64,000 nucleotides of DNA. It comes from Palleronia marisminoris. GTDB taxonomy: Bacteria; Pseudomonadota; Alphaproteobacteria; Rhodobacterales; Rhodobacteraceae. Of the stretch, positions 1 to 7,955 are shown piece after piece; positions within the stretch are counted from its first letter, which is position 1, and each line of letters starts with the position of its first letter. The position numbers and the translations under genes were made by a program. The DNA lies in NCBI RefSeq assembly GCF_900172315.1, contig NZ_FWFV01000004.1, forward strand, positions 1 through 64,000, written 5' to 3'. The notes below the pieces were generated by a model, which made no database searches, was not told the origin of the DNA, and saw only the letters and a list, made by a program, of their open reading frames with translations.

Positions 1-227
1 CTCCTGAGCTCGCTAGGTTACATGCCGCCGGCAGAGGCTGAGAGACGACATCTTGAACAGCCCCAACCCCGCGATAAGGTCGCCTGACCCGTTGAACGAA
101 ACGCTCTCCGGTAAAGCCGGGGCGGTTCAGGTTGTGCCGAAGCCGCTGGTTTCGGCGCAATCCCTCGCCGATGAGCATGGCGCTCCCCGGGATCAAAAAC
201 TCAACGTCAACGACCGCTTGATCGCCC
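1..227. other. Non-coding or unassigned left edge
   Basis: No reading frame here resembles a known protein. The stretch lies before the duplicated regulator fragment that starts near 228 and probably belongs to the same scarred region. No repeat, tRNA or promoter could be supported. Confidence 0.3.
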
Positions 228-496
228 GCTTCGGAGGAAGGGCGATAGCAGTCCCCTCGGGTCGAAAACATAGGCGGTATACGTCCGGACGTAGCTCGAC
301 GATCTTCCCGAAGACCTTGCGGAACGCAGCCTCGTCGCTGTAGCCCACCTCCCATGCGATCTGCGCCACCGTTCGGCCTGACCGCTGCACCCGGAGCACG
401 GGCCTGGTCCCCATGGCTCAGTAGAGGGACGAAGCCACTATAGTGGCGCTGTTCCCGCCCGGCCGGGTCGAAGAGCATGTAACGGGCGGTCGCCCT
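228..496 (-). pseudogene. Truncated AraC-family (GlxA-type) regulator fragment
   Basis: A remnant of the C-terminal helix-turn-helix of a GlxA-like AraC regulator. The minus strand reads RTVAQIAWEVGYSDEAAF followed by a tail close to PEGTAIALPP, nearly the same as the end of the intact regulator at 13798-14844. Nucleotide similarity runs from about 228 to 496 and matches about 13838 to 14270, but roughly 165-170 bases are missing after the GTxRTV part, so the first recognition helix and linker are gone. It has no N-terminal domain and cannot encode a working regulator. It is best explained as a segmental duplication followed by internal deletion. The direction of copying is inferred only from which copy is intact. 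Confidence 0.8.
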
Positions 497-792
497 CATC
501 CTGCCCGATCGCTCGACCGAAGTCTTCACGAGCTATGACGCGGCTGGAGATTTGCGGTGAGCGATGAGGGCTCACAGTGAAGTCCGACTTCGGCATGGCG
601 AGTTTATCCGCCTGACAGGCCAGCTGCCAGCCGACGCGGCTCGGAGCTACTGCTGGGTTGTCCGGATGCGAGCTGTATCGAGGCGCGCCTAGATGACCGG
701 ACGCGTCCTGTGACGGATCTCGTGCGCGATTCATTTTCATGGTCACGCTTGCCAAGCGGCATGCCCGCGGCGTCTGTGCCGTTCGAAGCTTT
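497..792. other. Intergenic stretch with no recognisable gene
   Basis: About 300 bases between the regulator fragment and the nitronate monooxygenase gene. Short open frames exist on both strands but none has family resemblance. Homology to the intact regulator stops near 496. Confidence 0.3.
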
Positions 793-1866
793 TCACTGGA
801 TCAACGTCGCTCGCGCTTCAGTCCAGATGGAGCGCACGATCTCGCCGGCAGGCTCGTTGCGTGCCAGCCGCGCGCTCTGCCCTGCCCATGCTTGCATGCA
901 CGCAAGGTTGTTCTCCTTCGCGCCGAGCGCTCGCATCGGACCCGTCGCCGAACGCTGCAGCGGGTAAGGAAGGGGCGCCGGCGCACCTTCGCATTCGGTC
1001 GCGGCGATGTAGTCGGTGCGCAAGCTCCGCCCGAGCCGGCCGGAAAACGCGCGCGTGGTCGTTGTGTCGTCTGGCTGGGCCCGGCCGATGGCATCGGCCC
1101 ATGCCGGCGCGATGGCGGCTTCGGGCGCCCGCAAGAAGGCTGTCCCGACCAGTACAGCCGACGCGCCGAGCGCGAGCGCGGCTACGACGCCGCGCGCGTC
1201 CGCCATGCCGCCGGCTGCGATCACCGGCACGCCAACTGCGTCATGGATCGCAGGCACGAGCGCCATCGACCCGCACATCTGCGCGTTTGCCTTGTCTGCA
1301 TTGAAGGCTCCGCGATGCCCGCCGGCTTCGCTGCCCTGCGCGATAATGGCGTCGGCTCCCGCTGCCTCGGCCTGGAGGGCCTCCGCGACCGTGGTCGCAG
1401 TAGCGAACCAGCTGATCCCGCCAGCCTTCATCCGGTCGACGACGTGGGGCGGAAAAAGGCCCATGATCGAGGACATCACAGCCGGCCGGGCCTCTATCAG
1501 GGCCTCGCACTGATCAGCGAAGGGCACGGGAAGATCGGCGGAGAGTCTGGCGGGAGCCGGACCCCAGGCCGCCAGAAATTCGGTAACTGCCCGCTCGTGG
1601 TCCGCGTCACGCGGCGGCGCAGGGTCCGGCACCCACAGGTTCATCTGGAACGGCCCCTTGCTCGCGGCCCGGAATTCAGCCGCCCACTGGGCGATCTCAT
1701 CAGGGTCCATCATCAGGGCGCCGCATCCGCCCATGCCACCGGCCTCCGCGACGGCGGCAGCCAGCGCCGGAGGGCAAGCCCCCGCCATCGGGGCCATCAG
1801 GATCGGTACGCGCATGTCATACGCCGTACAGAACTCGTCGACACGCCTCAAAGCCCTATCCAGCAT
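793..1866 (-). CDS. Nitronate monooxygenase (2-nitropropane dioxygenase family)
   Basis: An FMN-dependent TIM-barrel enzyme of 357 residues that would oxidise alkyl nitronates such as propionate 3-nitronate; the family also includes FabK-type enoyl reductases. The barrel begins with PILMAPMAGA (residues 21-30). The phosphate/FMN signature QGSEAGGHRG is at 177-186, and AAGGMADARG follows at about 217-226. The start at 1866 is preferred because GGGAGGA lies just upstream; the open frame continues another 48 codons without a better ribosome site. It stands alone between scarred sequence and the damaged chemotaxis genes, so the physiological substrate is not indicated by neighbours. Family assignment is secure; exact substrate is not. 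Confidence 0.88.
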   Translation of the reverse strand: MLDRALRRVDEFCTAYDMRVPILMAPMAGACPPALAAAVAEAGGMGGCGALMMDPDEIAQWAAEFRAASKGPFQMNLWVPDPAPPRDADHERAVTEFLAAWGPAPARLSADLPVPFADQCEALIEARPAVMSSIMGLFPPHVVDRMKAGGISWFATATTVAEALQAEAAGADAIIAQGSEAGGHRGAFNADKANAQMCGSMALVPAIHDAVGVPVIAAGGMADARGVVAALALGASAVLVGTAFLRAPEAAIAPAWADAIGRAQPDDTTTTRAFSGRLGRSLRTDYIAATECEGAPAPLPYPLQRSATGPMRALGAKENNLACMQAWAGQSARLARNEPAGEIVRSIWTEARATLIQ

Positions 1867-2127
1867 CCTGTCCTCCCTCGCCGTGTTGATTTGCTGAAGC
1901 CCTCTCCGCATGGCGTAGCACACGCGTTTGCGAGTCGGGTTCTTCTGCGCGACCGCTATGATCTGTAGCATGGGCGAATGCGGCGTGACCGCGCCAGCGT
2001 CCAGGTCCATGGGAGCGCCAACGCAGCCGCCTTTTCGGGCTCCAGGGGAGGGCCGGTTCCTCTCCTGTCTCGTTGGAGCTGGCGCGGCCTCCCCTGGAGT
2101 TCGTTTTTATCTGAGTCAGGTGTGGCT

Positions 2128-2739
2128 TCAGTTGCTCCGGGTCACCTCGCAGCCACGCGGCATCGCTGATGAGGCGCTCGTCGTCCCATGCGCCCTGCCG
2201 GAAGAAGGATCCGCCGCCACCTCGCCGTGTCCTAAGTAGTAGTGACAGCATCGATCGCGTCCGTCCATCATCCCTCCGAAGATGCCGTCGATCTGGATCA
2301 GGATGATCAGGTCCGACCCGCGGCGGCTGAGGCCCTCGATGATGCTGCTGTCCCAGTGATTGGCGCCGATGCTGGGGCACGGCTCGATCTCGTCCGCGCG
2401 TATCTGATCCACCTTCCGCACCCGGCCCGTGAGGATGCCGAGCGGCTTGCGCCATCCGCAACATCGATGACGACGATCTGGCCAACCTCGCTCCATTCGA
2501 TTGACGAAATGCCAAGCCTTCAGGTCGACGACCGGCAGAGGGGTCCCGCGGAGATCGACGACTCCCAGAACGCCAATGGGCGCATCGGGCAGCGGGGTGA
2601 TCTTCCCCGGGACCAGTAGCTCCCGCACATCGCGGACATCTATTCCGAGCGTCTGCTCGCCAAGGTGGAAGGTGAGGTAGGCGGGGGAGGAAGCCTCCTC
2701 CCCCGCCACGTCCCGCACATGCCGAGTGCTGATTTTCAT
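2128..2739 (-). pseudogene. cheW: CheW chemotaxis coupling protein, frame-damaged
   Basis: CheW bridges chemoreceptors and the CheA kinase. The N-terminal half is good CheW (YLTFHLGEQTLGIDV, then GVVDLRGTPLPVVDLK). Between about 2487 and 2445 the frame reads an implausible Trp/Arg/Cys-rich stretch, while the adjacent frame reads VGQIVVIDVADG, exactly the expected CheW strand; the original frame then resumes with KPLGILTGRVRKVDQI. This indicates two compensating frameshifts. After IDGIFGGMMDGRD the tail is again unlike CheW and another frame stops early, so a third shift is likely. It follows the receptor remnant at 2743 by 3 bases. Sequencing error is an alternative, but the truncated receptor next door favours decay. 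Confidence 0.7.
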
Positions 2740-2742
2740 GGA

Positions 2743-3030
2743 TCAGCCGGCGTAGCGATGGAAGTCGTCGTCGGAGACCTCCTCCGACTTTAGGTCGAGC
2801 TCGAACGCCTTCACGTCCTTCTGCGTCCGGGTCGGCTTGGCGTTGGACGCCACGACCTTGGGCTTGGCAGGGGCCACGGGACGCTTGCCGGTATCGTCGA
2901 GCTCGAAATACGAGATCACGCCGGTCAGCTGCTGCGACTGTGCCGCCAGTTCCTGGCTCGTCGCGGCCGATTCTTCCGCGGCGTTCGCGTTCTGCTGGAT
3001 CACCTTGTCGAGCTCGCGGATCCGAGACGC
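2743..3030 (-). pseudogene. Methyl-accepting chemotaxis protein, C-terminal remnant
   Basis: Only the last ~95 residues of a chemoreceptor survive. LDKVIQQNANAAEESAATSQ is the end of the signalling coiled coil, followed by the usual ISYFEL segment, a basic linker rich in Ala, Pro and Lys, and an acidic tail ending DDFHRYAG. Sensor domain, membrane segments, HAMP and the signalling hairpin tip are all missing. Upstream of about 3030 the frame continues for some codons with unrelated sequence, which marks the break. It sits directly before the damaged cheW, so both are parts of one former chemotaxis operon interrupted next to minC. Confidence 0.8.
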
Positions 3031-3386
3031 TGGGCCCCACACACTGACGCTGCTCGGCTGCAGGTCTCCTTCGAGCGCTCTCATTTGATGAGCCTTTGTT
3101 CACAGGTGCCGTGGACGATGTCGCCATCCAGCCCCGCTACTCGCACGAGGACGCTACTGCGGCAGTCACGCCCTCTTCGCGCGGCGTTCTCCGAGGCTGC
3201 CTGCGACGAGGTTCGATGCGATGGCGGGTTCTTGCTGACACTCCGGACGCCTCCTTCCGCACGGGCTCTCATCCGTGGAAAGTAGGCGAAGAACAAGAGC
3301 GGCGCGGCCCCGAGTCGTGACCTGCCAGAAAACAGGAGCAGCAGTCTGACGTGTCCAATCGAGACGCCGAAGGGCGGCGTTAAACC
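3031..3386. other. Break region between chemotaxis remnant and minC
   Basis: No gene could be supported in these ~350 bases. The left end is where receptor homology stops; the right end must contain the promoter and ribosome site of minC. No insertion sequence ends were recognised. Confidence 0.3.
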
Positions 3387-4097
3387 ATGTCGACAAGTAT
3401 AGCATCTTTCCAGATCCGTGGGCGGTTCCTCACGGCGCTCGCTCTTCGGATCGACGCCGATGAGGACAGCGAGGCCCTCTACGAGCAACTGGATGCACAA
3501 CTTCGGCGTGTCCCGCAATTCTTCGACGAGGCGCCGATGGTCCTTGACCTGTCGAACGCGCCCAAGATCGCGGACCCGTCCCGCCTTCGCGTGCTGGTCG
3601 CGAACTTGCGGCGTCGCAAGCTGCGTGTCTTCGGAGTGCAGAGCGGCGGCATGGTTTCGGAAGATGCCTTGCTGGAACTGGGACTCATTGCGGTCCCGAG
3701 CGCCAAAGACGCCCCGCTGCCGATCGACGGCCAGAGAAGCCGTCAGTCCCGTGCCGAGGGTCACGGGGGCAAGAACGTGGTGATCCACGCGCCGGTCAGG
3801 TCAGGCCAGATGATTGTCAGCGAGCACGGCGATATCACGGTGATCGGCTCCGTCGCCTCCGGCGCCGAACTGGTCGCAGGCGGTTCGATCCACGTCTATG
3901 GCCCCCTGCGCGGGCGCGCGCTGGCCGGTGTACACGGGGACGAAGACGCGCGGATCTTTTGTCAGTCCCTTGATGCGGAACTGGTGGCCATCGCCGGCCT
4001 CTACAAGACGAGTGAGACGCTCGGGGACGCAAATCGCAAGCGATGCACGCAGGTGTTCCTCGAGAACGACCGACTGCGCATGGAGGTAATCGGATGA
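3387..4097 (+). CDS. minC: Septum site-determining protein MinC
   Basis: MinC inhibits FtsZ polymerisation away from midcell and works as a MinC-MinD copolymer on the membrane. The 236-residue protein has the N-terminal FtsZ-binding domain (to about residue 110), a short charged linker, and the C-terminal beta-helix domain with the MinD-binding signature VRSGQ at 137-141 and YGPLRGRALAG at 171-181. It is the first gene of a three-gene operon: its TGA overlaps the minD start in ATGA, which implies translational coupling. All expected features are present, so the operon looks functional although its left flank is scarred. Confidence 0.95.
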   Translation: MSTSIASFQIRGRFLTALALRIDADEDSEALYEQLDAQLRRVPQFFDEAPMVLDLSNAPKIADPSRLRVLVANLRRRKLRVFGVQSGGMVSEDALLELGLIAVPSAKDAPLPIDGQRSRQSRAEGHGGKNVVIHAPVRSGQMIVSEHGDITVIGSVASGAELVAGGSIHVYGPLRGRALAGVHGDEDARIFCQSLDAELVAIAGLYKTSETLGDANRKRCTQVFLENDRLRMEVIG

Positions 4098-4942
4098 CGG
4101 TTGATTTGAAAGAAAAGCCCCCGTTGGGCCGGGTCATCGTGATCACGTCGGGGAAGGGAGGCGTGGGCAAGACCACATCCTCGGCTGCGATCTCGGCGGG
4201 TCTGGCCAAGCAGGGTCACAAGACGGTCGTGATCGATTTCGACGTAGGCCTGCGCAATCTCGACATGACAATGGGGTGTGAGCGCCGGGTCGTCTTTGAC
4301 TTCATCAATGTCATCCAGGGAGATGCCCGGCTGAAGCAGGCCCTGATCCGCGACAAGCGGCTGGAGAACCTGTCGATCCTGCCCACGTCGCAGACGCGGG
4401 ACAAGAACGCGCTGACGAAGGAGGGGGTCGAAAAGGTTCTCGACGAACTGAAGCAGGAGTTCGACTACATCATCTGCGACAGCCCGGCGGGAATTGAGCA
4501 CGGTGCCCAGATGGCAATGTACTTCGCCGATGAGGCCGTTGTCGTAACAAACCCGGAGGTCTCATCCGTTAGAGACAGTGATCGGGTTCTGGGACTTCTC
4601 AACAGCCAGACCCGGCGGGCCGAGACCGCCAATGCCGAACCGGTCAAGGCTCAGGTGCTACTGACACGCCACGATCCCGCACGCGTGCAAAGCGGTGAAA
4701 TGATGACAGTCGATGACGTGCTGGAAATCCTCGCTGTACCGCTTCTTGGCGTGATCCCCGAGAGCCCGGCAATCCTGCGCGCCTCCAACACCGGCACGCC
4801 TGTCGTACTCGACCAGCCATCCATTGCGGGGCGGGCATACGAGGACGCCGTCAGACGCCTTACCGGCACCGAGGTCGAGATGCGGATCGAAGGCGAGCGG
4901 CGTCCGAGGCTGTTTCAACGGCTGTTCGGGCGTGCGTCATGA
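4094..4942 (+). CDS. minD: Septum site-determining ATPase MinD
   Basis: MinD is the membrane-cycling ParA-type ATPase that recruits MinC and is released by MinE. The 282-residue product has a deviant Walker A, SGKGGVGKTT (19-28), a switch region with DFDVGLRNLDM, and a basic/hydrophobic C-terminal amphipathic tail (PRLFQRLFGR) that would form the membrane-targeting sequence. The start at 4094 is chosen because it overlaps the minC stop (ATGA); an upstream in-frame ATG lies deep within minC. The stop overlaps the minE start in the same way. Confidence 0.97.
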   Translation: MTVDLKEKPPLGRVIVITSGKGGVGKTTSSAAISAGLAKQGHKTVVIDFDVGLRNLDMTMGCERRVVFDFINVIQGDARLKQALIRDKRLENLSILPTSQTRDKNALTKEGVEKVLDELKQEFDYIICDSPAGIEHGAQMAMYFADEAVVVTNPEVSSVRDSDRVLGLLNSQTRRAETANAEPVKAQVLLTRHDPARVQSGEMMTVDDVLEILAVPLLGVIPESPAILRASNTGTPVVLDQPSIAGRAYEDAVRRLTGTEVEMRIEGERRPRLFQRLFGRAS

Positions 4943-5208
4943 GCCTGTTCAGCTTCGCCCGCAAGCAGCGCCGCCCGAAAAGCGCGCAGACCGCCAAGGA
5001 CCGGCTGCAGATCCTTCTTGCTCATGAGCGCAGCAGGGGAGGTGCCGACGAAACCGACTACCTGCCAATGCTGCAACGCGACATCGTGGCAGCGATCCGG
5101 AAATACGTCGCGATCAGGGAGCAAGACGTCGAAATCCGCATGGAGCGCGGAGAAAAGATGTCGAGCTTGGAGATCAACATCGAGATGCCTCGGCCGACCC
5201 CTTCCTAA
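4939..5208 (+). CDS. minE: Cell division topological specificity factor MinE
   Basis: MinE stimulates MinD ATP hydrolysis and gives the Min system its midcell specificity. The 89-residue protein has the usual short hydrophobic N-terminus (MSLFSFARK), the anti-MinCD helix region with AKDRLQILLAHER, and the dimerisation region ending SLEINIEMP. ATG overlaps the minD stop. It completes minCDE. Confidence 0.96.
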   Translation: MSLFSFARKQRRPKSAQTAKDRLQILLAHERSRGGADETDYLPMLQRDIVAAIRKYVAIREQDVEIRMERGEKMSSLEINIEMPRPTPS

Positions 5209-5522
5209 GGCGCGCTCATGTGCGGATGGCTCCCCCTCATGCGAGTTTCTTCGCTTGAGGCCGCCAAGTGACGACCGAAGCCTCGGTTGGTGCGCAACGC
5301 AGCGCATGACGACAGGCTGCGCATCCGCCGCCGGTGCGGGTCGCAGCATCGAGTTCTTCCCGGAAACGACTGCTTCGAGCAAGCCGCGTTGCAGCCCCTT
5401 CGGCTAGTGGCAGATTTGGGCAGTCCGCGTAGGACGGCCGAAATCTTCATATCTCTGCCGCCTCGGATATTGCCAGGGCGTCCTCGAGTTCGACACCGAG
5501 GGAACGGACGGCGAAAAGGCCT
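5209..5522. other. Convergent gap between minE and the dehydroquinase gene
   Basis: A 314-base interval where minE (plus) and the catabolic operon (minus) converge. Terminators would be expected, but I see no convincing hairpin with a T-run. The minus-strand frame at 5447-5530 gives a short protein-like tail that I could not assign. Confidence 0.35.
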
Positions 5523-6020
5523 TCAAGCCGCCTGCTTGAGAAGTTGCCCGATCCGCGTGATGGCGAAGCCGTAGCCGGCGATTCCGAAGCCCTCGATCTT
5601 GGCCGTTGCCGCCTTGGATACGTAGGAGAGATGCCGGAACTCGTCGCGCCGGAAGAGCGGCGAGATGTGGCATTCGAAAATCGGTCCCTCGAACATGAGG
5701 AGCGCGTCCAGGATCGCGATCGAGGTCGAGGTGAAGCCAGCCGGATTGATGACGATGGCGCTGGCCGAGGACCGCGCCTGCTGGATCCACCGGATGATCT
5801 CGGCCTCGGAGTCACTCTGGCGAAAGTCGATCGCAAAGCCGGTCGGCGCGGCCGCCTCGTGACAGAGCCGCTCGACATCTTCCAGCGTATCGTGACCGTA
5901 GATCTCGGGCTGGCGGGTCCCGAGCATGTTCAGGTTCGGTCCATTGATGATGAGGATTGGGAGCCCCGCCTCGTCCCGCCTCTGGGAGGATCCGGGAGTG
6001 TCGGTCGTGGTGTCGGTCAA
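5523..6020 (-). CDS. Type II 3-dehydroquinate dehydratase homologue (catabolic locus)
   Basis: Type II dehydroquinases remove water from 3-dehydroquinate to give 3-dehydroshikimate; in a catabolic locus this links quinate to protocatechuate. The 165-residue protein has INGPNLNMLGTRQPEIYG (25-42) with the catalytic Tyr41, the RQSDSEAE loop (67-74), and the catalytic His118 in ECHIS. The usual THTS motif reads TSTS (97-100), so the substrate-contacting His is Ser98, and the usual SNxHAR reads SPLFRR. The fold and catalytic pair are kept but the pocket is altered. The only workable start is TTG at 6020, with AAGGA about 10 bases upstream. It is the last gene of the TRAP operon, 53 bases after dctM. 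Confidence 0.85.
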   Translation of the reverse strand: MTDTTTDTPGSSQRRDEAGLPILIINGPNLNMLGTRQPEIYGHDTLEDVERLCHEAAAPTGFAIDFRQSDSEAEIIRWIQQARSSASAIVINPAGFTSTSIAILDALLMFEGPIFECHISPLFRRDEFRHLSYVSKAATAKIEGFGIAGYGFAITRIGQLLKQAA

Positions 6021-6073
6021 TTGCGCAGTCCTTTTTCAATGCCGCGGACGCTCTGTGGTGATCGCAGTTTGCC

Positions 6074-7369
6074 TCAGTTCCCGTAGCCGTAGAGCCGCGG
6101 CAGCCATAGAACGACGCTCGGGATGAAGGTGATGATTGCCAGCCCCACGATCATGATCGCGACGAATGGCAGGAGGTGCCAGATCGTCTGGCCGATCGGC
6201 GTCCGGGTGATCCCGCTCACCACGAACAGCAGCAGCCCGTATGGTGGCGTCACGAGACCGAGCATCGTGTTGACGACGACGATCACGCCGAAATGCACCG
6301 GATCGATGCCGAGCGCCAAGGCCGTCGGAAGGAAGATCGGAACGATGACGAGTAGGATCGTGTTTGCCTCGAGCAGGCATCCGAGCAGAAGAAGCAGCGC
6401 GTTGATCATCAGCAGGAAGCCGATCATCCCGAGGTCGAAGTCGGCAAGGCTGCCGCGGATGGCATTTGGAACCTGCTCAACCGTGACGACGTAGTTGAAG
6501 GCCAAGGCACCTGCGATGAGGATGCCGACCGATGCGGTCGAACGGGCGCTGTCCTTCACCGTCTGGTAGGCCATGCGAAGGCTGATCGAGCGATAGAAGA
6601 ACGCCGAGACAAGGAACGCGTAGAGCCCCGCCAATGCTGCGGCCTCGGTGGGTGTGGTGACGCCGCCGTAGATGCCGGCGAACAGGATCACTGGCATCAA
6701 GAGCGCGGGCACAGCGCGCAGCGTAATCCGCGGCAAGTCGCGTACCGGCACTGGGTCGTCGACTGGGAAGCCGTAAAGGCGGGCAAGGAACGCGTTCATC
6801 ACCATGAGAAGCACGCCGAGAACCAGTCCGGGCCCTACACCGCCGAGGAAGAGATAGCCGATCGAGGTGTCCGACACGAGCGCATAGAGGATCATCGGGA
6901 TCGACGGCGGGATGATCGGCCCGATGATGGCCGTCGCGGCGGTGATCGCGCCGGCATAGGCCGCCGGATACTTCCCGTCCTTCGTCATCAGGTTGATGAT
7001 GATGCGCCCCATGCCGACCGCATCGGCGATGGCCGAGCCCGACATGCCTGAAAAGATCAGAGACGACACGACGTTGACGTGGCCGAGCCCGCCGCGGAAC
7101 CGCCCGACCAGCGCCCGGCAGAAGTCGAGCAACCGATCCGACAGCGAGCCCACGTTCATCAGGTCTGCAGCGAAGATGAAGAGCGGGATCGCCAGAAGGA
7201 CGTAGGAGCCGTAGAGGCCCTGAAGCATCTGCTCGCCGGCGATGCTCATGTCCTGACCGACCATCAGCAGGTAGAGGACCGAGGCACCGATCATCGCGTG
7301 GCCGATCGGCAGCCCGACGAATGCCGTCATCATGATGACGGCGACGGTGACGCTGAATTCCCAGCTCAT
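6074..7369 (-). CDS. dctM: TRAP transporter large permease (DctM family)
   Basis: The main membrane channel subunit of a tripartite ATP-independent periplasmic transporter, driving uptake with an ion gradient. It has 431 residues, about twelve hydrophobic segments, the early PIGHAMIGAS segment, and the family signatures SGMSGSAIADAVGMG (around 108-122) and IIPPSIPMILYA. The ATG at 7369 overlaps the stop of the small permease gene (ATGA), so the two membrane subunits are translationally coupled. Its place between a dehydroquinase and a solute-binding gene suggests quinate or shikimate as substrate; that is inferred from context. Confidence 0.93.
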   Translation of the reverse strand: MSWEFSVTVAVIMMTAFVGLPIGHAMIGASVLYLLMVGQDMSIAGEQMLQGLYGSYVLLAIPLFIFAADLMNVGSLSDRLLDFCRALVGRFRGGLGHVNVVSSLIFSGMSGSAIADAVGMGRIIINLMTKDGKYPAAYAGAITAATAIIGPIIPPSIPMILYALVSDTSIGYLFLGGVGPGLVLGVLLMVMNAFLARLYGFPVDDPVPVRDLPRITLRAVPALLMPVILFAGIYGGVTTPTEAAALAGLYAFLVSAFFYRSISLRMAYQTVKDSARSTASVGILIAGALAFNYVVTVEQVPNAIRGSLADFDLGMIGFLLMINALLLLLGCLLEANTILLVIVPIFLPTALALGIDPVHFGVIVVVNTMLGLVTPPYGLLLFVVSGITRTPIGQTIWHLLPFVAIMIVGLAIITFIPSVVLWLPRLYGYGN

Positions 7370-7899
7370 TCGGAGAAGTCCTTTCGCGTGACCGCCTGTG
7401 GGTCGCCGTCCTCATGCGTCTCTTCGCGTCCCTGCAAGGCACCCCAGAAGATCCACGCGTAGCGCAGGATGGAACCGACGGTGAACAGGACGAAGACGAA
7501 GAAGACCCATGAGTAGGGAATGTCGAGATATGACGTCTCTTCGATCTTCATGAAGGTGACGTAGTCCCAGACCGCCGGCAGCGAGATCGCGTAGATCACG
7601 ACGAGGAAGAGCGAGAAGATAAGCCGGAACACGCGCCGCACAGCCGGACTGACCGTGCCATAGATGATGTCGAAGCGGATCTCGTCCTCTTCCCTCGCCG
7701 AAACGGACTGGCCCCACAGGATCACCCAGGTCCAGGCGATCACACAGACCTCGACCGTCCAGCCGACCGGGCTGTTGAGGACGTAGCGCATGAACACCTG
7801 CACGATGAACGCCACGAACATCGCGGCGAGCAATATCGCGGGCACCGCCTCGACGAAGTTACGCGCCGCGGCGCGCCACTTGGGTCGCTCCGTTTTCAT
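7366..7899 (-). CDS. dctQ: TRAP transporter small permease (DctQ family)
   Basis: The small membrane subunit that supports the large permease. Four transmembrane segments are visible: one after FVEAVPAILLAAMF, one around CVIAWTWVILWGQS, one after VRRVFRLIFSL, and one around YSWVFFVFVLF. QVFMRYVLNSPVGWTVE is typical of DctQ. I prefer ATG at 7899, preceded by GAGG; a GTG at 7935 would add 12 residues. The last residues are charged (EETHEDGDPQ). Product is about 177 residues with this start. Confidence 0.9.
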   Translation of the reverse strand: MKTERPKWRAAARNFVEAVPAILLAAMFVAFIVQVFMRYVLNSPVGWTVEVCVIAWTWVILWGQSVSAREEDEIRFDIIYGTVSPAVRRVFRLIFSLFLVVIYAISLPAVWDYVTFMKIEETSYLDIPYSWVFFVFVLFTVGSILRYAWIFWGALQGREETHEDGDPQAVTRKDFSE

Positions 7900-7955
7900 G
7901 AATTGCCTCGGAGTCTGCGCGGAGACCGGGCGCACCCGGCCCCCGCCGTGCCGTT

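Noticed and set aside
739-1968. 409-codon plus-strand frame
   Set aside because: Antisense to the nitronate monooxygenase gene, Arg-rich, with no family features.
2130-2235. Possible protein segment in another minus-strand frame after cheW
   Set aside because: Reads plausibly for about 30 residues but matches nothing recognisable; may be chance in a damaged area.
5447-5530. Protein-like tail on the minus strand just past the dehydroquinase gene
   Set aside because: Only about 28 residues, no assignable family, overlapping the real gene end; likely chance.
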